This document shows, piece after piece, positions 1 to 9,474 of a DNA stretch of 64,000 nucleotides. Within the stretch, counting starts at the first letter, position 1. Every line of letters begins with the position of its first letter. Source of the DNA: Arthrobacter burdickii (GTDB lineage: Bacteria; Actinomycetota; Actinomycetes; Actinomycetales; Micrococcaceae); the NCBI RefSeq assembly GCF_030433645.1, contig NZ_JAROCG010000001.1:2976001-3040000 (forward strand), given 5' to 3'. A program made the translations under genes and the position numbers. The notes beneath the pieces were generated by a model, which was given only the letters and a program-made list of their open reading frames with translations, searched no databases and had not been told where the DNA came from.

Positions 1-84
1 GCCAGCCCGGAGCGCCGCGTCAAGCCGAAGCGGTCCAGCGTCCCGAGCTGGGACGACATCGTCTTCGGACGCAAGGGCGAATAG
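1..84 (+). CDS. sepH: SepH cell-division protein, C-terminal end (partial)
   Basis: The last 27 codons of a gene that enters from the left, ending SVPSWDDIVFGRKGE and then TAG at 82-84. A basic stretch followed by SVPSWD-x-I-x-FG is the conserved C-terminal tag of actinobacterial SepH (DUF3071) proteins, which bind FtsZ and stimulate filament assembly at the division site. The DNA-binding-like N-terminal domain lies outside the window, so the call rests on the tail alone. The 161 bp to the end of the next gene, which is convergent, show no further feature. Confidence 0.72.
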   Translation, partial: ASPERRVKPKRSSVPSWDDIVFGRKGE

Positions 85-245
85 CGGGCTACGGACCTGC
101 CCGGCAGGCGGCGGAACCGTCTGGCGGACGCGGCGCTGCCTCACGCCTGCCGGTGCCTCACGCCCGCGCTAACGGACGCTGGCTGATGCCCGCGCCACCG
201 GACCGCGCCCCCTGACAACCGCGTCGCCTGACTGGTGGGCTGAGC

Positions 246-1034
246 TCAGGAGCGGACGCCGGGCTCCGCGTCCTGCAGTTGGTTTCCCCTGGTCCCGAGC
301 TGCCCGGCCGGACTCGCGTCGAAGGGCAGCGGCGCCTCGTTGGAGAAGAGCGACGGCGACGTCCGTGACGTCTGCCGGCGCATGTGGTGCCGCCGGCAGA
401 GGGTCTCGTAGCCGACGGTCGGTGCCGGGCCCGCACCCGCTTGGTGTCCGGTCGCAGGACCGGCATCCAGGTCGAAGGGTCGGTCGAGGGTCTGGTCGAG
501 GGGCTGGTCGACGTCCCCCACGACCATCTGGTCGCCCTCGACCACCATGACGCCGTCGACCGTGCGCGCGTTGTGCGTGGCGCGCTTGCCGCACCAGCAC
601 AGCGCCTCGACCTGCAGGACCTGGACACGGTCCGCGAGCTCGATGAGCCGCTGCGACCCGGGGAAGAGGCGCGTACGGAAATCCGAGGTAATGCCGAAGC
701 TGAAGACGTCGATGTCCATCTCGTCGACGACGCGCGCGAGCTGGTCGATCTGGTCCACCGTGTAGAACTGGGCCTCGTCGCAGATCACGTAGTCGATCCG
801 CGCCCCCATGGTCTGCCGCAGGGTCAGCTCGACCCAGAAGTCGGTCTCCGGGAAGACCTCCACGGCCGGCACCTGCAGGCCGAGGCGGCTCGAGATCATC
901 GATTCGCCGGCACGGTCATGGGAACTGAACAACACTCCCCGGCGACCGCGCGCCTTGTGGTTGTGGTCCATCTGGAGCGCGAGCGTGGATTTCCCGCAGT
1001 CCATGGTGCCCGAGAAGAACAACAGCTCAGCCAC
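246..1034 (-). CDS. tdk: Thymidine kinase
   Basis: Phosphorylates thymidine (and deoxyuridine) in the salvage of DNA precursors; cytosolic. The 262-residue product has the type II thymidine kinase P-loop GTMDCGKST at residues 9-17 and the DEAQF motif at 86-90, whose Glu is the family's catalytic base. The lasso region has a CWCGKR motif near 146-151, consistent with part of a zinc site. The protein is longer than the usual 190-220 residues because of an extra C-terminal stretch of about 60 residues containing YETLCRRHH. The start is GTG at 1034. It overlaps the 3' end of the upstream phosphodiesterase gene by 8 bp, which suggests translational coupling. Identification is firm; the role of the tail is unknown. 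Confidence 0.93.
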   Translation of the reverse strand: MAELLFFSGTMDCGKSTLALQMDHNHKARGRRGVLFSSHDRAGESMISSRLGLQVPAVEVFPETDFWVELTLRQTMGARIDYVICDEAQFYTVDQIDQLARVVDEMDIDVFSFGITSDFRTRLFPGSQRLIELADRVQVLQVEALCWCGKRATHNARTVDGVMVVEGDQMVVGDVDQPLDQTLDRPFDLDAGPATGHQAGAGPAPTVGYETLCRRHHMRRQTSRTSPSLFSNEAPLPFDASPAGQLGTRGNQLQDAEPGVRS

Positions 1035-2232
1035 GGCCGGCCCCCTTGCTACTCCCCCGGCGCGAACCGCCGCCGGCAGGTTTATTGAGTGTCAACAGCG
1101 GGATCTCGCGCTCCGCCCGCGTCAGCGAGCCGTGCTGCCCCACCATCTCGAACGCGCCGGGCTGCACGCGCCGCCCGTCGATGAGGGCGATGCCCTCGCG
1201 TGCCAGGACGAGGAGGTCCCCGATGCGCGGCACCACGGAATCCGCCACGGCGCCGAAGTATCCCCCTGCGATGGCCTCGTCCCGGGTCAGCACCCACGCG
1301 CGGGACCCGAAAGCCTCGTGCCAGCGCAGCGCCAGCGCGTCGCGGTTCCTGCTGGTGAGCGCCGGGTCGAGGTAGAGGTGGAGCATGCGGGCTTCGCCGC
1401 CCGTGTGGGCCACGCCCTCGACGAGCTCCGGGCGCTCCGAATAGTCGATGCGCTGGGAGGGAGGGACGTCCACCATCCCGTGGTCGGCGGTCAGCAGCAG
1501 CAGCGTGTCGGGCGGCACCCGGCGGGCGAGGAGCTTCAGCGCGGCGTCCAGGTCCTCCAGCCTCCGCAGCCACTCCCGGGAGTCGACGCCGTGCCGGTGG
1601 CCCGCCTTGTCCAGGTCGTTGAGGTAGAAGTACATGAGCGTGCGCGGCGCCTTCGCCAGGTGTTCCGCGGCCGCCTCGATCTGTGCGTGGATGGTGTCCG
1701 CTCCGACGAACGTCCCTCCACGCAGCGCCGCCCGCGTCATGGGTGAGTCGGCGAAGCGGGGCTGGCTGACCGTCACGACCGGCAGGTGCGCCGCCACCCG
1801 TTCGAAGACGGTGGCGTGGGGTTGCCAGGCACGGGGGTCGACGCCGTCGTCCCAGCCCCCCAGCATGTTGACCACCCTCCCCTGCGCGGGGTCAAGGACG
1901 TCGTACCCCACCAGGCCGTGCTGCCCCGGGGGGAGGCCCGTGCCCAGGCTGGCGAGCGACGCCGCCGTGGTGGACGGGAACGCGGAGGAGAGCACGCGCG
2001 CGGAGTCCAGGCTCTCGCGCAGGAAGGGCGCGTGGGCTGCGTACTTCCTGAGCAGCGCCATGCCGAGACCGTCCACCATGACGACGGCGATCCGCTTCGA
2101 GGAGGGCAGCGCGAGCGCGTTGCGAAAACCGTCGACGCCGAGTGCCGCGGCGGCACTGGTCATGACCTCGGCCAGGGTGGAGGCGCCGTAGGCAGGGGGC
2201 GAGGGCAGGGGCTCTCGATGCGGGAGGGGCAT
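1027..2232 (-). CDS. Alkaline-phosphatase-fold nucleotide pyrophosphatase/phosphodiesterase-like protein
   Basis: A 401-residue member of the type I phosphodiesterase/nucleotide pyrophosphatase group of the alkaline phosphatase superfamily. Metal-site and nucleophile motifs are in order: VVMVDGLG (Asp54), FPSTTAAS (nucleophile Thr near 88), LNDLDKAGHRHG, LLTADHGM, and a late His in VAHTGGEA. No signal peptide or membrane segment is visible, so a cytosolic hydrolase of a phosphodiester or phosphoester is expected; the substrate cannot be told. I chose ATG at 2232 over the TTG directly before it. It follows the DUF5998 gene by 6 bp and overlaps tdk by 8 bp, forming a DUF5998-phosphodiesterase-tdk operon. 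Confidence 0.82.
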   Translation of the reverse strand: MPLPHREPLPSPPAYGASTLAEVMTSAAAALGVDGFRNALALPSSKRIAVVMVDGLGMALLRKYAAHAPFLRESLDSARVLSSAFPSTTAASLASLGTGLPPGQHGLVGYDVLDPAQGRVVNMLGGWDDGVDPRAWQPHATVFERVAAHLPVVTVSQPRFADSPMTRAALRGGTFVGADTIHAQIEAAAEHLAKAPRTLMYFYLNDLDKAGHRHGVDSREWLRRLEDLDAALKLLARRVPPDTLLLLTADHGMVDVPPSQRIDYSERPELVEGVAHTGGEARMLHLYLDPALTSRNRDALALRWHEAFGSRAWVLTRDEAIAGGYFGAVADSVVPRIGDLLVLAREGIALIDGRRVQPGAFEMVGQHGSLTRAEREIPLLTLNKPAGGGSRRGSSKGAGRG

Positions 2233-2238
2233 CAACCG

Positions 2239-2910
2239 CTACCGCTGGTGGGCCCGGTTGAACCGGCCGCCGAAGCCGGGCTGGCGCCGCACGGCGTCGG
2301 GCGCCGCGATGTACCCGCCGGCGACCGGGCTCGCCGTGTTGACCTTCCGCAGCGCACGCGCGAACCCCTTGGCGTTCTGCACCGCCTGGACGCCGTCGGC
2401 TTCGGCGCTGACGCGCAGGACGATGTCCTCCTGCGCGACCGTGCCCGTGAATCCGTGGTCGGCGTCGCACTGGGGGTCGCCGCAGCTGGCAGGACCGATG
2501 TCGAGGCGTTGCCCGCCCGACCAGGCGATGGCGAGCGTCATCTCGCGGACCTGGTCGCTGGGCTTGTAGTCCTGCGGCTGTGCGTACAGGTAGCTGAGCA
2601 CGACCGAGCGGATCTGGCTGACGGGAACGGATTCGGTCGAGACCTGCGCCATGACCTGCTCGCCCGCGTCGTCGAGCTGCTGGTCGTCCACGTGCGTGAT
2701 GACCAGCATGTCCTCGGTGAGGACGAGCACGGTGATGTGCCGGTGCACCTCGGTGCGTTCGAAGTGCGTCTCCAGGTGGGCGACGTGGGACAGCGGCTCG
2801 CGCCCGTCGAGGGCGTCGTGGACGACGTCGGCGACGAGCCGTGGGTAGAAGCCTGCCCGCTCGAGCGATGCATCGAGGTCACGCCACGGGGCGGAAAGCG
2901 ATGGGGTCAT
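2239..2910 (-). CDS. DUF5998 family protein
   Basis: A 223-residue protein with the features of the actinobacterial DUF5998 family, starting MTPSLSAPWRDLDASLERAG and containing a HLETHFERTEVHRH segment and a C-terminal VGGYIAAPDAVRRQPGFG segment. The family has no known function. The predicted product is soluble, with alternating beta strands. The start is ATG at 2910, preceded closely by a G-rich stretch (CTGGGGGC). It heads an operon with the phosphodiesterase and tdk genes. Conservation of this position next to sepH and tdk would point to a housekeeping role, but that is inference. Confidence 0.72.
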   Translation of the reverse strand: MTPSLSAPWRDLDASLERAGFYPRLVADVVHDALDGREPLSHVAHLETHFERTEVHRHITVLVLTEDMLVITHVDDQQLDDAGEQVMAQVSTESVPVSQIRSVVLSYLYAQPQDYKPSDQVREMTLAIAWSGGQRLDIGPASCGDPQCDADHGFTGTVAQEDIVLRVSAEADGVQAVQNAKGFARALRKVNTASPVAGGYIAAPDAVRRQPGFGGRFNRAHQR

Positions 2911-2957
2911 GCCCCCAGTTTCCCCCACCGAGCCGTGTTGTGCCTAACCCGCGGGCG

Positions 2958-5777
2958 TCAGTCGCGCATGGCGCGGCGTGCGCTGTCGGTGCGCCGCTGG
3001 GGGTTGCCGACGTCGATGGCGGCGCTCAGTACCGAGAGGCCCGTCGTCGCGACGAGGACCGGGTTGAGGTCGAGCAGGGCGATCTCGGGGTGGTTGTCCT
3101 TCATGAGGGCGACGCGCGCCACGAGGTCCTCGATCGCGGCGACGTCGGCGGGCGGCAGTCCCTGGTAGCCGAAGAGCTTGCGGGACGCCCGGGGCGCCCG
3201 GACGAGATCCGCGATGTCCCCCGTGCTGAGCGGAGGCACGGCGTGGGCCCAGTCGTCCAGCAGGTTGACGGCGTCGCCGGCGAGCCCGAAGGACACCACC
3301 GGACCCATGAGCGGGTCCTCGATGGCGCGGAGGCTGCACGCCTGGCCGGAGGGCGCCATCGACTGCACCTCCATGCCGAAGCTGCCGAAGGGCGCGAGGG
3401 CGCTCTCCATCTGGGTGATGGTGCGCCGCAGGGACTCGGCGTCGTCGATGGCCAGCCGCACCCCGCCGAGGTCGAGTCGATGCCTGAGGTGCTCGTCCAT
3501 CGTCTTGAGTGCCACCGGCCAGCCGAGGCGGTCCGCTGCCTCCACCGCTTCGTCGGCGGATGCGAACCGCGCCGACGGCAGCAGCCCGATGCCGTAGGCA
3601 CCCAGGAGGGCCGCGCACTCGTCCGGGGAGAGGCGCGTGAGTTCGACGTCGGCGACCCGTGCCCGGACGCCGGCCAGGACGCGCGTGGCCTCGTCGACGT
3701 CGACGCCGTCCGGGTCCAGGAACTCGCCGTGGTCACGGGAACGCCATAGCGAGTACCGCACGACGGCGCCGAGGGCGGCCAGCGCGGCCCCGGGGCTGGG
3801 GAAGCACGGCAGTCCGCGCTGCAGGGGCAGCGGAGCGGCCTCGACCGCAGCGGCGGCGCCGGGACCCTGCGCGGGCGGGGACGCAGCGCCCGCGCCCTCG
3901 AGGGGCACCCGGACCGGATCGGCTCCGTCGTCCGCTGCCCGGTCCGCGGGTGCCCGCGAGGCCGACGGTGCCGCTGTGACCAGCCCGTCGAGCTGCAGGC
4001 GCACATCGAGGATGCCGGTGAACGAGGCGATGACCGGTTTTCCGGCGTCCTCGGCGCACTGCTGCAGACGGGCCGCGACGGCCTCTGCCGTGAGGCCGCG
4101 GGCGGGAAGCGTGGTGACGATCGCCGCGTGGACGGACTCGTCGCGCAGGGCGTCGGCCACCGCCGAGGCCAGGGCGGGCAGCGCGACGGACTGCCCGGTG
4201 TCGAGCTGCAGTCTTGTCTCCAGCCGCGCGACCGTCATCCCCTGCGACACGACGCCGTCCGCGACCACCTTGCCGAGGGCCGAGGAGTTGCTGAAGACGG
4301 CCACGCCGGATCCCCGGGGCAGCGGCTGGCTCGCGACGATCTGCGCGATGTCCATCAGCTGTTCCGTCGTCTCGACCCGCATCACGCCGGACTGCCGCAG
4401 CATCGAGTCGAGCGCCCCCGCCGGGGCCTGGGAGGTCCGCACGGCGTGTCCCGGCGGAAGCTGCAGCCCCGTGACGTCGGACTTCGCCACGATGACGGGC
4501 TTGGTCCTCGCGAGGCGGCGGGCGATGCGGGAGAACTTCCTCGGGTTGCCGATCGACTCGAAGTACAGGCCCACAGCGCGCGTGCTCGGATCGTCCTCCC
4601 AGAACTGCATGGCGTCGTTGCCGGACACGTCGGCGCGGTTCCCCGCGGAGATCACCGAGGACACCCCGAGCCCCCGCCGCCGCGCGCTGGCGTACAGGAG
4701 CACGCCGAGGCCCGCGGACTGGCTGAACAGCGAGAGGGCGCCGCGCTGCGGGAGGTCGGGGGCCATCGAGGCGTTGAGCCGGACCTCGGGATCGGTGTTG
4801 ACGAGCCCCAGGGAGGCCGGGCCGACCACCCGCATGCCGTGGGCCCGAGCCTTGTGCACGAGGGCGCGCTGGCGGGTGAGCCCCTCGTCGTCGTCCGCGT
4901 AACCGGCCGTCGCCACGAGCAGGCCACGGACTCCGGCGCGGGCGCACTCGTCCACGACGGCGTCCACCTGCTCGTGCGGTACGGCGATGACCGCCAGGTC
5001 CACGGGCTCCGGCACCTCGGCGACCGAGGCGTGGGAGACCATGCCGTGCAGCTCGAAGGCTTCGGGATTGACCGCGTAGACCCTTCCGGTGAACCCGCCG
5101 TCGATCACGTGTTCGAGCAGGGCATACCCGACAGCGCCCTCCTCGCGGCTCGCACCGATCACCGCGACCGACGACGGCGTCAGGAGCTCGGCCATGCTCC
5201 TCGCCTCGGCGCGGTGCTCGCGGGCCTCCATGACGGCCTGGGACTTCCGGGTGGGGTCGATGTCGAAGCTCAGCATGACGACGCCGTCGTCGAAATGCCG
5301 CTGCACCTCGTACCCCGCTTCGGCGAAGACGGTGATCATCTTACGGTTCTCGGGGAGGACCTCCGCCGCGAAGCGCCGGATGCCGTTCTCGCGGGCGGCG
5401 GCGGCGAGGTGCTCGAGCAGGATGGAACCGACCCCGCGGCCCTGGTGGTAGTCCGAGACGTTGAAGGCCACCTCGGCCTCGAGCGGATCGTCGAGGCGGT
5501 CGTAGCGGCCGATGCCGATGATGTCGGCACCGCGGGTGATGACGAAGGCGACGCGGTCCCGGTGGTCCACCTCGGTGAAGCGCTTGAGCTCCTTGTCGCT
5601 CAGGGATGCCTTGTAGGTGAAGAACCGGAGGTAGATCGAATTCTTGGACTGGCGGACGTGGAACGCCTGCACCGCGTCCGCGTCGGACGGCGAGATGGGC
5701 CTCAGGTGCGCCGTCCCGCCGTCGCGCAGGACGACATCAGCTTCCCAATATTCCGGGTATTGTCCGTCGGCCACCAT
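2958..5777 (-). CDS. GNAT acetyltransferase fused to an ADP-forming acyl-CoA synthetase-like protein (Pat-like)
   Basis: A 939-residue two-part protein. Residues about 20-175 are a GNAT domain with the acetyl-CoA loop HQGRGVGS at 111-118. Residues about 195-690 resemble the CoA-binding and ligase part of ADP-forming acetyl-CoA synthetase, and the C-terminal third resembles the ATP-grasp subunit. Proteins of this build include protein-lysine acetyltransferases that control acyl-CoA synthetases. In active ligases a phosphohistidine lies in an SHTGA-type motif; here the equivalent is SQAPAGALD at 449-457, so ligase activity is doubtful and the domain may act as a sensor. The start is ATG at 5777, 7 nt downstream of a TACCCT -10 element, which makes a leaderless mRNA likely; a longer reading upstream is not favoured. 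Confidence 0.85.
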   Translation of the reverse strand: MVADGQYPEYWEADVVLRDGGTAHLRPISPSDADAVQAFHVRQSKNSIYLRFFTYKASLSDKELKRFTEVDHRDRVAFVITRGADIIGIGRYDRLDDPLEAEVAFNVSDYHQGRGVGSILLEHLAAAARENGIRRFAAEVLPENRKMITVFAEAGYEVQRHFDDGVVMLSFDIDPTRKSQAVMEAREHRAEARSMAELLTPSSVAVIGASREEGAVGYALLEHVIDGGFTGRVYAVNPEAFELHGMVSHASVAEVPEPVDLAVIAVPHEQVDAVVDECARAGVRGLLVATAGYADDDEGLTRQRALVHKARAHGMRVVGPASLGLVNTDPEVRLNASMAPDLPQRGALSLFSQSAGLGVLLYASARRRGLGVSSVISAGNRADVSGNDAMQFWEDDPSTRAVGLYFESIGNPRKFSRIARRLARTKPVIVAKSDVTGLQLPPGHAVRTSQAPAGALDSMLRQSGVMRVETTEQLMDIAQIVASQPLPRGSGVAVFSNSSALGKVVADGVVSQGMTVARLETRLQLDTGQSVALPALASAVADALRDESVHAAIVTTLPARGLTAEAVAARLQQCAEDAGKPVIASFTGILDVRLQLDGLVTAAPSASRAPADRAADDGADPVRVPLEGAGAASPPAQGPGAAAAVEAAPLPLQRGLPCFPSPGAALAALGAVVRYSLWRSRDHGEFLDPDGVDVDEATRVLAGVRARVADVELTRLSPDECAALLGAYGIGLLPSARFASADEAVEAADRLGWPVALKTMDEHLRHRLDLGGVRLAIDDAESLRRTITQMESALAPFGSFGMEVQSMAPSGQACSLRAIEDPLMGPVVSFGLAGDAVNLLDDWAHAVPPLSTGDIADLVRAPRASRKLFGYQGLPPADVAAIEDLVARVALMKDNHPEIALLDLNPVLVATTGLSVLSAAIDVGNPQRRTDSARRAMRD

Positions 5778-5783
5778 AGACTC

Positions 5784-5789
5784 AGGGTA
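5784..5789 (-). promoter_or_regulatory. -10 element of a likely leaderless promoter for the Pat-like gene
   Basis: On the minus strand TACCCT ends 7 nt before the ATG at 5777, the spacing expected when transcription begins at the start codon. There is no Shine-Dalgarno sequence in front of this ATG, which fits. Confidence 0.5.
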
Positions 5790-5902
5790 GTCGGCATCCC
5801 CCGGGCGTGGGCCGGACCGCTGCCGGAACAGCCCCCGCGGACCACGGATGCCCGCCGACCACCGATTTCGCACACCCGAGTTGTTGAGGAACCGCCACGC
5901 AT

Positions 5903-8509
5903 ATGGCCAGGCGCCAGAGCTCCGCTCCGCCGGAGGATTTCACCGAGAAGATCATCGACATCGATGTCGAAGCCGAGATGGAGGAGTCCTTCCTGGAGTA
6001 CGCGTACTCCGTGATCTACTCTCGTGCGCTGCCCGACGCACGCGACGGGCTGAAACCCGTCCAGCGCCGCATCCTGTACATGATGACGGACATGGGCCTG
6101 CGCCCCGACCGCGGCCACGTGAAGTCGGCGCGCGTCGTCGGCGAGGTCATGGGCAAGCTGCACCCGCACGGGGACAGCGCCATCTACGACGCCATGGTGC
6201 GCATGGCCCAGGACTTCTCCCTGCGGCTCCCCCTGATCGACGGCCACGGCAACTTCGGTTCGCTCGACGACGGACCGGCGGCCGCACGCTACACCGAGGC
6301 CCGCCTGGCCGCGGCCGCCCTGACGATGACGAACCACCTCGACGAGGACGTCGTCGACTTCGTCCCGAACTACGACAACCAGCTCACGCAGCCGGAAGTG
6401 CTGCCGGCCGCCTTCCCGAACCTGCTGGTCAACGGTGCCAGCGGGATCGCCGTCGGCATGGCGACGAACATGGCCCCGCACAACCTGGGCGAGGTCGTCG
6501 CCGCCGCGCGGCATCTGATCGCGCACCCCGATGCGTCGCTCGAGGACCTGATGCGCTTCGTTCCCGGGCCGGACCTTCCCAGCGGCGGCAAGATCGTGGG
6601 GCTCGAGGGCGTCCGTGATGCCTACGCCACGGGCCGCGGGTCCTTCAAGACCCGCGCCACCGTGACCGTCGAGCAGCTGTCGGCGCGGCGCACGGGGCTC
6701 GTGGTCACCGAACTGCCCTACACCGTGGGGCCCGAGAAGGTCATCGAGCGGATCAAGGACGCCGTCACCTCCAAGAAGCTGCAGGGCATCTCCGACATCG
6801 TCGACCTGACCGACCGCACGCACGGCCTGCGGCTCGTGATCGAGCTGAAGAACGGCTTCAACCCCAACGCGGTCCTCGCGCAGCTGTACCGCTTCACGCC
6901 GATGGAGGACTCCTTCGGCATCAACAACGTGGCCCTCGTCGACGGACAGCCCCGGACACTCGGGCTCGTGGAGCTGCTGCAGGTCTACATCACTCACCGC
7001 ATCCTGGTGGTGCGCCGCCGCACCTCCTTCCGGCTGCAGCGCAAGCGGGACCGCCTGCACCTCGTGGAGGGCCTGCTCATCGCGATCGTCGACATCGACG
7101 AGGTCATCCAGATCATCCGCTCCTCGGACGAGGCGTCCGCGGCACGCGAGCGCCTCATGTCCATCTACGACCTGTCCGAGATCCAGGCCAACTACATCCT
7201 CGAACTGAGGCTGCGCCAGCTGACCCGGTACTCGCGGATCGAGCTGGAGAAGGAGCAGGAGCAGCTCCGTCTCGACATCGCGGAGCTCGAGGCGATCCTC
7301 GGGTCCGAGGAGCGACTCCGCACCCTCGTGTCCGACGAGCTCGCCGAACTGTCCGAGCAGTTCGCCACGCCCCGGCGCACGGTGCTGCTCGAGTCGGAGG
7401 CCGCGGCGCCGCTCAAGGGTTCCGTACTTCCCGCTCCGGCCGGCAAGGGCGCCAAGGCGATCGTGCCGCTCGAGATCGCCGACGACCCCTGCTGGGTGCT
7501 GCTCTCCGCGTCCGGACAGCTCGCGCGTACCTCGGACCGCCAACCGCTCGGCGACGGGCAGCGCATCAAGCACGACGCGTTCCGCTCCGTGCTGCCCTCG
7601 ACGGCGCGCGGCGAGGTCGGGGCAGTGACCTCCGCAGGCCGGATGATCCGCCTCCAGGTGATGGACATGCCCGCACTCCCGCCCACCGCCGGTGTGCCGA
7701 ACCTCGCGGGTGGGGTGCCGTCGTCGGAGTTCATCACGCTCGAACGCGGCGAATCCCTCGTGGGGCTGGCGCCGCTCAACGGCGTGGTCGCGGTAGGGAC
7801 CGCGCAGGGCGTGGTCAAGCGCGTCCAGCCGGACTATCCGCTGAACCGGGACGACTGGGAGGTCATCTCGCTCAAGCCGAAGGACTCGGTGGTGGGCATC
7901 GCCTCCGCTGCGGACGACGACGACCTCGTCTTCATCACGCGCCTCGCACAGCTGCTGCGCTTCCCGGCCTCGGCGGTACGGCCCCAGGGGCGCACCGCGG
8001 GCGGCATGGCCGGCATCAAGCTCGCCGCCGGGGATGCCGTGCTGCACTTCGGTGCCGTCGCACGGAACGACGACCAGGGCGTGGTGGTGACGGTGGCCGC
8101 AGCCGGAGACGCACTCCCCGGAACGACGGCGGGATCGGCGAAGGTCACGGAATTCTCCGAGTACCCGGTGAAGGGACGCGCCACGGCGGGAGTGCGGGCG
8201 CACCGCTTCCTCCGCGGGGAGGAGGCGCTCTCGCTGGCGTGGGCCGGCCATGGTCCCGCGCGTGCCGCTTCCGCGAACGGGGTCGCCCGGGCGTTGCCCA
8301 CGGAGCACGGTCGGCGCGACGGCTCCGGTGTTGCCCTGACGCAGCAGATCGACGCCGTGGGGCCCAGCCTGCTCGGCCTCATCGAGGCGTCCCGCCCGTC
8401 GGTTCCCGCGGCGGGCGGTCCGCTGCCCGATGGTCAGGGCCCTGACGCGCCGATCTCGGGTCAGGCGCAGGGCGCCGGGGACGACGACGCGCAGGGGACG
8501 CTGCTCTAG
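5903..8509 (+). CDS. parC: DNA topoisomerase IV subunit A
   Basis: The strand-passage subunit of type IIA topoisomerase; with ParE it decatenates daughter chromosomes. The 868-residue product has the quinolone-resistance region ([17 protein letters not shown], 80-95) and the catalytic Tyr130 in AAARYTE. A coiled-coil with C-gate follows at about 340-480, and a C-terminal beta-propeller region with degenerate GxxxR-type blades makes up the rest. The start is ATG at 5903 with GAGG about 12 bp upstream. Its partner parE lies at 26564-28672 on the opposite strand, so the two genes are split by 18 kb of mostly accessory genes. The alternative, GyrA, is less likely because the partner encodes a ParE-like protein and no second pair is present. 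Confidence 0.92.
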   Translation: MARRQSSAPPEDFTEKIIDIDVEAEMEESFLEYAYSVIYSRALPDARDGLKPVQRRILYMMTDMGLRPDRGHVKSARVVGEVMGKLHPHGDSAIYDAMVRMAQDFSLRLPLIDGHGNFGSLDDGPAAARYTEARLAAAALTMTNHLDEDVVDFVPNYDNQLTQPEVLPAAFPNLLVNGASGIAVGMATNMAPHNLGEVVAAARHLIAHPDASLEDLMRFVPGPDLPSGGKIVGLEGVRDAYATGRGSFKTRATVTVEQLSARRTGLVVTELPYTVGPEKVIERIKDAVTSKKLQGISDIVDLTDRTHGLRLVIELKNGFNPNAVLAQLYRFTPMEDSFGINNVALVDGQPRTLGLVELLQVYITHRILVVRRRTSFRLQRKRDRLHLVEGLLIAIVDIDEVIQIIRSSDEASAARERLMSIYDLSEIQANYILELRLRQLTRYSRIELEKEQEQLRLDIAELEAILGSEERLRTLVSDELAELSEQFATPRRTVLLESEAAAPLKGSVLPAPAGKGAKAIVPLEIADDPCWVLLSASGQLARTSDRQPLGDGQRIKHDAFRSVLPSTARGEVGAVTSAGRMIRLQVMDMPALPPTAGVPNLAGGVPSSEFITLERGESLVGLAPLNGVVAVGTAQGVVKRVQPDYPLNRDDWEVISLKPKDSVVGIASAADDDDLVFITRLAQLLRFPASAVRPQGRTAGGMAGIKLAAGDAVLHFGAVARNDDQGVVVTVAAAGDALPGTTAGSAKVTEFSEYPVKGRATAGVRAHRFLRGEEALSLAWAGHGPARAASANGVARALPTEHGRRDGSGVALTQQIDAVGPSLLGLIEASRPSVPAAGGPLPDGQGPDAPISGQAQGAGDDDAQGTLL

Positions 8510-8632
8510 GCGGACCGAGCATACCGGGCCCCCAGACAGATCGGGTCCGGGTGGAGCGGGTTCCTTGTCGAGCGCGAGGCCGATCGTGCGGGGCCGGCCG
8601 GCGTGGCCACTGCAGCGGTGCGTGATATCCGG

Positions 8633-9406
8633 CTACGGTCGCGGCAGGGTGAGGATCTCGGCTCCCTCGTCGGTGATGGCGATGGTGTGCTCGCTGTGCG
8701 CCGACCGGCTGCCTGTCGCGCTGCGCAGCGTCCACCCGTCGGCGTCGGTGACCAGTTTCGCCGTGTCCGCCATGATCCACGGCTCCAGTGCGAGCAGCAG
8801 CCCGGGGCGCAGGATGTAGCCCCGGCCGGGCCGTCCGGTATTGGGGATGTGCGGGTCCTGGTGCATCGTCGATCCGATGCCATGACCCCCGAAGTCGGTG
8901 TTGATCGGGTACCCCGCCTCGCTGAGGACCGCGCCGATGGCGGAGGAGAGATCGCCGATGCGGGCTCCGGGTCGTGCAGCGGCTATTCCTGCGGCCAGCG
9001 CCCGTTCGGTCGCGCCGATCATCGCCATGCTCTCCGCGGGCTTCGATGCACCGACCACGAAGCTGATGGCGGAGTCCGCAGCGATCCCGCGGAGCGAGAC
9101 GGCGAGGTCGAGCGTCAGCAGGTCGCCGTCGGCGAGCGAATAGTCGTGTGGCAGGCCGTGGAGCACCGCGTCGTTGACGGACGTGCAGATGTAGTGGCCG
9201 AACGGCCCGCGTCCGAAGGACGGCTCGTAGTCGACATAGCAGGACTGCGCTCCGGCCTCCACGATCAGGGTCCCGGCCCATGCGTCGATGTCCAGGAGAC
9301 TCGTACCGACCGTGGTGCGGCTCTTCAGGGTCTGCAGGATGTGGGCAACCAGGGCGCCCGCATCCCGAGCCCGGGCCAGCTCGGAGGAGTTCAGGATCTC
9401 GATCAT
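8633..9406 (-). CDS. map: Type I methionyl aminopeptidase, second copy
   Basis: Removes N-terminal methionine from nascent proteins using two metal ions. In the 257-residue product the five ligands are present: Asp100, Asp111, His175 (GGHGIG), Glu208 and Glu239, plus His83 in VLHGLP. It has no N-terminal extension, unlike the housekeeping copy at 59221-60099, and the two differ throughout, so this is an old paralogue or a transferred gene rather than a recent duplicate. The start is ATG at 9406 with GAAGGG 8 bp upstream; a longer reading lacks such a site. It is divergent from an XRE regulator 68 bp away, and a palindrome in the gap could control both genes. Possible roles are conditional replacement of the main enzyme or resistance to an aminopeptidase inhibitor; both are guesses. 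Confidence 0.88.
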   Translation of the reverse strand: MIEILNSSELARARDAGALVAHILQTLKSRTTVGTSLLDIDAWAGTLIVEAGAQSCYVDYEPSFGRGPFGHYICTSVNDAVLHGLPHDYSLADGDLLTLDLAVSLRGIAADSAISFVVGASKPAESMAMIGATERALAAGIAAARPGARIGDLSSAIGAVLSEAGYPINTDFGGHGIGSTMHQDPHIPNTGRPGRGYILRPGLLLALEPWIMADTAKLVTDADGWTLRSATGSRSAHSEHTIAITDEGAEILTLPRP

Positions 9407-9438
9407 GTGCGGCGCCCTTCGTACGCGACCAATAACTA

Positions 9439-9467
9439 TACCGGCCATATTATCCCGGTACTAGAAT
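9439..9467. promoter_or_regulatory. Palindrome TACCGG-N10-CCGGTA and -10 element between map and the XRE gene
   Basis: The inverted repeat occupies 9439-9460. Directly after it, TAGAAT at 9462-9467 is a good -10 element ending 8 nt before the XRE ATG at 9475, so that transcript is probably leaderless. The left arm sits where the -35 would be, so a repressor bound here would block the promoter. The XRE protein itself is the obvious candidate, and the same site lies just upstream of map on the other strand. Confidence 0.5.
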
Positions 9468-9474
9468 CGGAGCC

